Positions 61,390-64,000 of a DNA stretch of 64,000 bases are shown in pieces. Source of the DNA: Paragorgia papillata. Its lineage: Eukaryota > Cnidaria > Anthozoa > Scleralcyonacea > Coralliidae. The stretch lies in NCBI GenBank assembly GCA_035771165.1, contig JAWNZC010000322.1, positions 2,360,501-2,424,500 on the forward strand, read 5' to 3'. Under the pieces are notes generated by a model, which made no database searches, was not told where the DNA came from, and saw only the letters and a program-made list of their open reading frames with translations. The translations under genes were made by a program, and so were the position numbers. Every line of letters starts with the position of its first letter. Within the stretch, counting starts at the first letter, position 1.

Positions 61390-61600
61390 AACACATAATC
61401 GTGATTCTAGATATAAGGATGAGTTTAGAGGTTCCGCTCTATAGAACTGCTGTGGGCCAGCGTTCGTTTTTGTTCAGGGCAACTAAATTATGGAACAATC
61501 TACCGGACCTACCGGACAGCGTCAAGGACACGGCTAGTATTAAAAAGTTTAAAAGTATTGTAAAAAACATTCTCGTTGAAGAATGCTGGAGCACATAAGA
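61390..61600 (+). mobile_element. LINE C-terminal end fragment
   Basis: The frame contains SFLFRATKLWNNLPDLPDSV and FKSIVKNILVEE, the usual last residues of CR1/Jockey-like ORF2 proteins, with stop at about 61598. It is a separate copy from the preceding fragment. Confidence 0.65.
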
Positions 61601-61742
61601 ATGTGATTTTTTAATATTATAGCTTTTTAATAATTTTACATTTGTTCATATTCTATACTTCTTTTAGGCTTTATTTCTGAAATTAATTACTGAAAAGCCA
61701 TATTTGGAGAAATTAATTAATATATTATTATATTATTATTAA

Positions 61743-62051
61743 AGGTGACGTACATTCCGTTCTGCGCATGTACGAAACTAATGTTTACATCCTTATTTAC
61801 AAAAAAAATACGAATACCTTATTCAAGATTGTAAGCTTTTCTTGCCTCCTCTTCATTACTTGTACCCAAAACAAAACATTTTCAGGAGAAATAGAAGAAA
61901 TCCGAGGAGATATCCTCGCCGAATCGCTTGGTTTTCTGCCATGTTGTTCCTAACGGTTTACATTGAGCTGAGTACTTCATGTAATTATCTATGAATGTCA
62001 TGTTTTGGGGACCACATTGACGTCATGCGCAGAACGGACTGTACGTCACCT
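61743..62051. mobile_element. MITE with TTAA target site (309 bp)
   Basis: TIRs AGGTGACGTACATTCCGTTC and its complement, extending to CTGCGCATG, flanked by TTAA at 61739-61742 and 62052-62055. The TTAA target indicates a piggyBac- or Kolobok-type mobiliser. Confidence 0.8.
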
Positions 62052-62055
62052 TTAA

Positions 62056-64000
62056 TGCTTTTGAAGCAACATATAAATTTCTCAAGATGCTCGCATTTGT
62101 AAAATTTCCAAACAGACCTTCTGCTAGCCCGCTTAATCTATCTTACACAAACAGAAGACAAACGAATTTCTATTGAATGGTTAACATCCCATGCATAACC
62201 TCTAAGTATACACACAAGTGACTCAACCCAAAGCCATGGTTATATTTTACAAAACTGCATATTCGTAAAGAACGCGACAAAGGATAGTACTGAATTGCGC
62301 TTTCACTGTGGACACATTTGGAATAGAGAGTAATATTCAAAAACATATCAAACTCATGTTTATTTTTCTGGCATTTCCAACATGCATGGAATTATTGTTT
62401 TAGAATTCGAAACATTTTTACTTATTATAATAAATATTTGAGGGAGGCCTTGCATTATGATCTCCAATCATAAAGAAAACGTAATACGCAATAGTATAGG
62501 ACAATAAAAAGATAAGTTTGGATAGCCCCAAGGGAGCAATCGAGTCCTGCACAAATGATTGGCGAGACCATCGACCTTATATTACGGGCTGCGCGTCTTG
62601 CTTAAATATGTACAAATATGGCGAAAATACGGGTTCTATTTCTCATGGTAGCGACCGCTAGCTTCATTTTGTCTGCTATTTTTATTTGACTGTAGGTTCA
62701 GTTGCGCCCACTGTCCGATTAATGCATTTATAATTTCTTTTAGAGAGAGGTCAGCGGTTACTACTATGAGAGAAAGGATCGATAAATCGTCATTTTGGAT
62801 CGCAGTGCCGTTGCAGTATATATAGGTGTGACGCCCTATTGAGCTACATGGACTGTCTTGCCGGGTAGAGATTTTCGGTACTTAATCCCAGATTATACCT
62901 GTAGTATTAGGACAAGTTTAATAGGAAAAGTAAAAAGCATCTTTTAAACTTGTCAGTAAAATTGTCTTCCTTTTTGTTTTTCGTCTTCATGACTTCGGAA
63001 ATTGTAATTTTTTGAGAACATTTGAATTTTTACGAAGACGAATTAAAAAATGGTTAAGAAGGAAAAAGTTAACCATAATTTCCTCAATCTCTTTCACGCG
63101 TGATAATAATCACACAGGAAAAATTAGTCAGCCAGTTTCCCCCAAATGATTTTACCATGTGGAAATGATTACAGAGCAAGTCTTTGTTTTTCAACGGAAA
63201 GTGAGAGGACATGTGAGTCACATATGTGGAACGCATTACTACGAATGTTCTTGAAGGGAACATATAGATAATCTGAACATTTTATAGAGACTATTGGTAT
63301 AATGGAAAAAGTCAGTACTCATTAGAGAAACGACAAGGCGACTTTTGTTAAACGGAAAGAAACTTGGTGGTTAAATTATCATTTAAAAAACATGCAGGGA
63401 GGCCGACGTACATTCTGGTTGATGTTTGCTTTCTTATGGTGAGTAGTACAATCTAATAAAAGCCACAAGCATAAAGCGCACTCCGGATATGTTTTAATCA
63501 TAATCATTTCATGGTCTATATTCAGTACAGAGTTTCAAGATGCTTAATTGTATATCTAATATATACGACAAATAATGATTTAGCTTAGCGCAGCTTTAAT
63601 CTTGACACTTTGTCGCTGAAAATGAGAAACATAGTCTTGAGCGATTATTGAAGGAACTCGCAAAGTTCCCGTGGTTGGTGTTAATAAAGTGGTGTTATAT
63701 ACGGCGGGGTGTTTGTTCTTTGGACACGCGAGACCAACTTAAAAACAGGAAACAAACTGTTGGTATAGATCTTCCCGGTTGGCACAAAATTCTCTCTTTT
63801 CTTTTCTAATCGTCCACGTGCTGCATGTCTCACTGACACAAACGGTAAATCATGTTCCTGTCTTGGGCACAGGACAACACTCTTATTTCTATCTAAAGTT
63901 TCACTATGGTTTACTTTTGTCTGCCCCCCATGTCTACATGCTTTCCTTCGGCTAAGAATACTATTAACTGCACATGTTTATATTTTGTTTTTGATTTTAC
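62056..64000. other. No gene recognised up to the window end
   Basis: No exon with family similarity, no MITE and no array found by eye. A 23-residue frame at 62618-62689 starts MAKIRVLFLMVATASFILSA and looks like a signal peptide, but it stops at once and has no convincing donor. It could be exon 1 of a gene further right, or chance. Confidence 0.4.

Overview
The window is eukaryotic and most likely comes from an anthozoan cnidarian such as a stony coral. The evidence is AT-rich DNA, short GT-AG exons in long introns, animal-specific scaffold genes, and a dense load of small fold-back DNA transposons, non-LTR retrotransposon fragments and hammerhead-like repeats. The phylum is inferred from overall character; no species can be named. 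|| Two protein genes were rebuilt exon by exon from splice sites and reading phase. On the + strand, 3230-19092 carries the last 12 coding exons (808 residues, stop at 19090-19092) of an ELKS/ERC/CAST-family coiled-coil scaffold; its 5' exons lie outside the window or were not found. On the - strand, 42237 down to 23565 carries a complete 19-exon WWC/KIBRA gene (1139 residues): two WW domains, coiled coils, a Ser-rich linker, a C2 domain, an aPKC-binding-like segment and a C-terminal valine. All exon phases join and both totals divide by three. The genes converge tail to tail across about 4.5 kb of repeats. ERC proteins organise active zones and cortical vesicle docking; KIBRA is an upstream Hippo and polarity regulator. 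Nothing in the sequence links their functions. || Layout: 1-3229, intron or upstream DNA with a hammerhead-like motif, a fold-back element, a LINE tail and a short RRM fragment between 14-bp direct repeats. 3230-19092, ERC with repeat-filled introns, including a 14-bp minisatellite, a near-perfect 390-bp palindrome and a 5S-derived SINE. 19093-23564, intergenic DNA with MITEs. 23565-42237, WWC/KIBRA with MITEs, a LINE tail and a ~490-nt purine/pyrimidine tract; the 5' introns (36.9-42 kb) are unusually free of repeats. 42.3-64 kb holds no convincing host gene: fold-back elements, a 13-bp minisatellite, an internally deleted RTE-like LINE, a cluster of eight copies of a 15-16-bp motif, a pure (GAT)163 array, a 22-bp minisatellite and a LINE broken by MITEs. 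|| Target-site duplications could be read for several MITEs: TAA or TTA (PIF/Harbinger-like), TTAA (piggyBac/Kolobok-like), 8 bp (hAT-like), 7 bp and 9-11 bp. The strongest leads are the hammerhead-like family, the TGTAACGTCCGTCACG cluster, the perfect palindrome, the KIBRA intronic purine tract, and the RRM fragment with flanking direct repeats.
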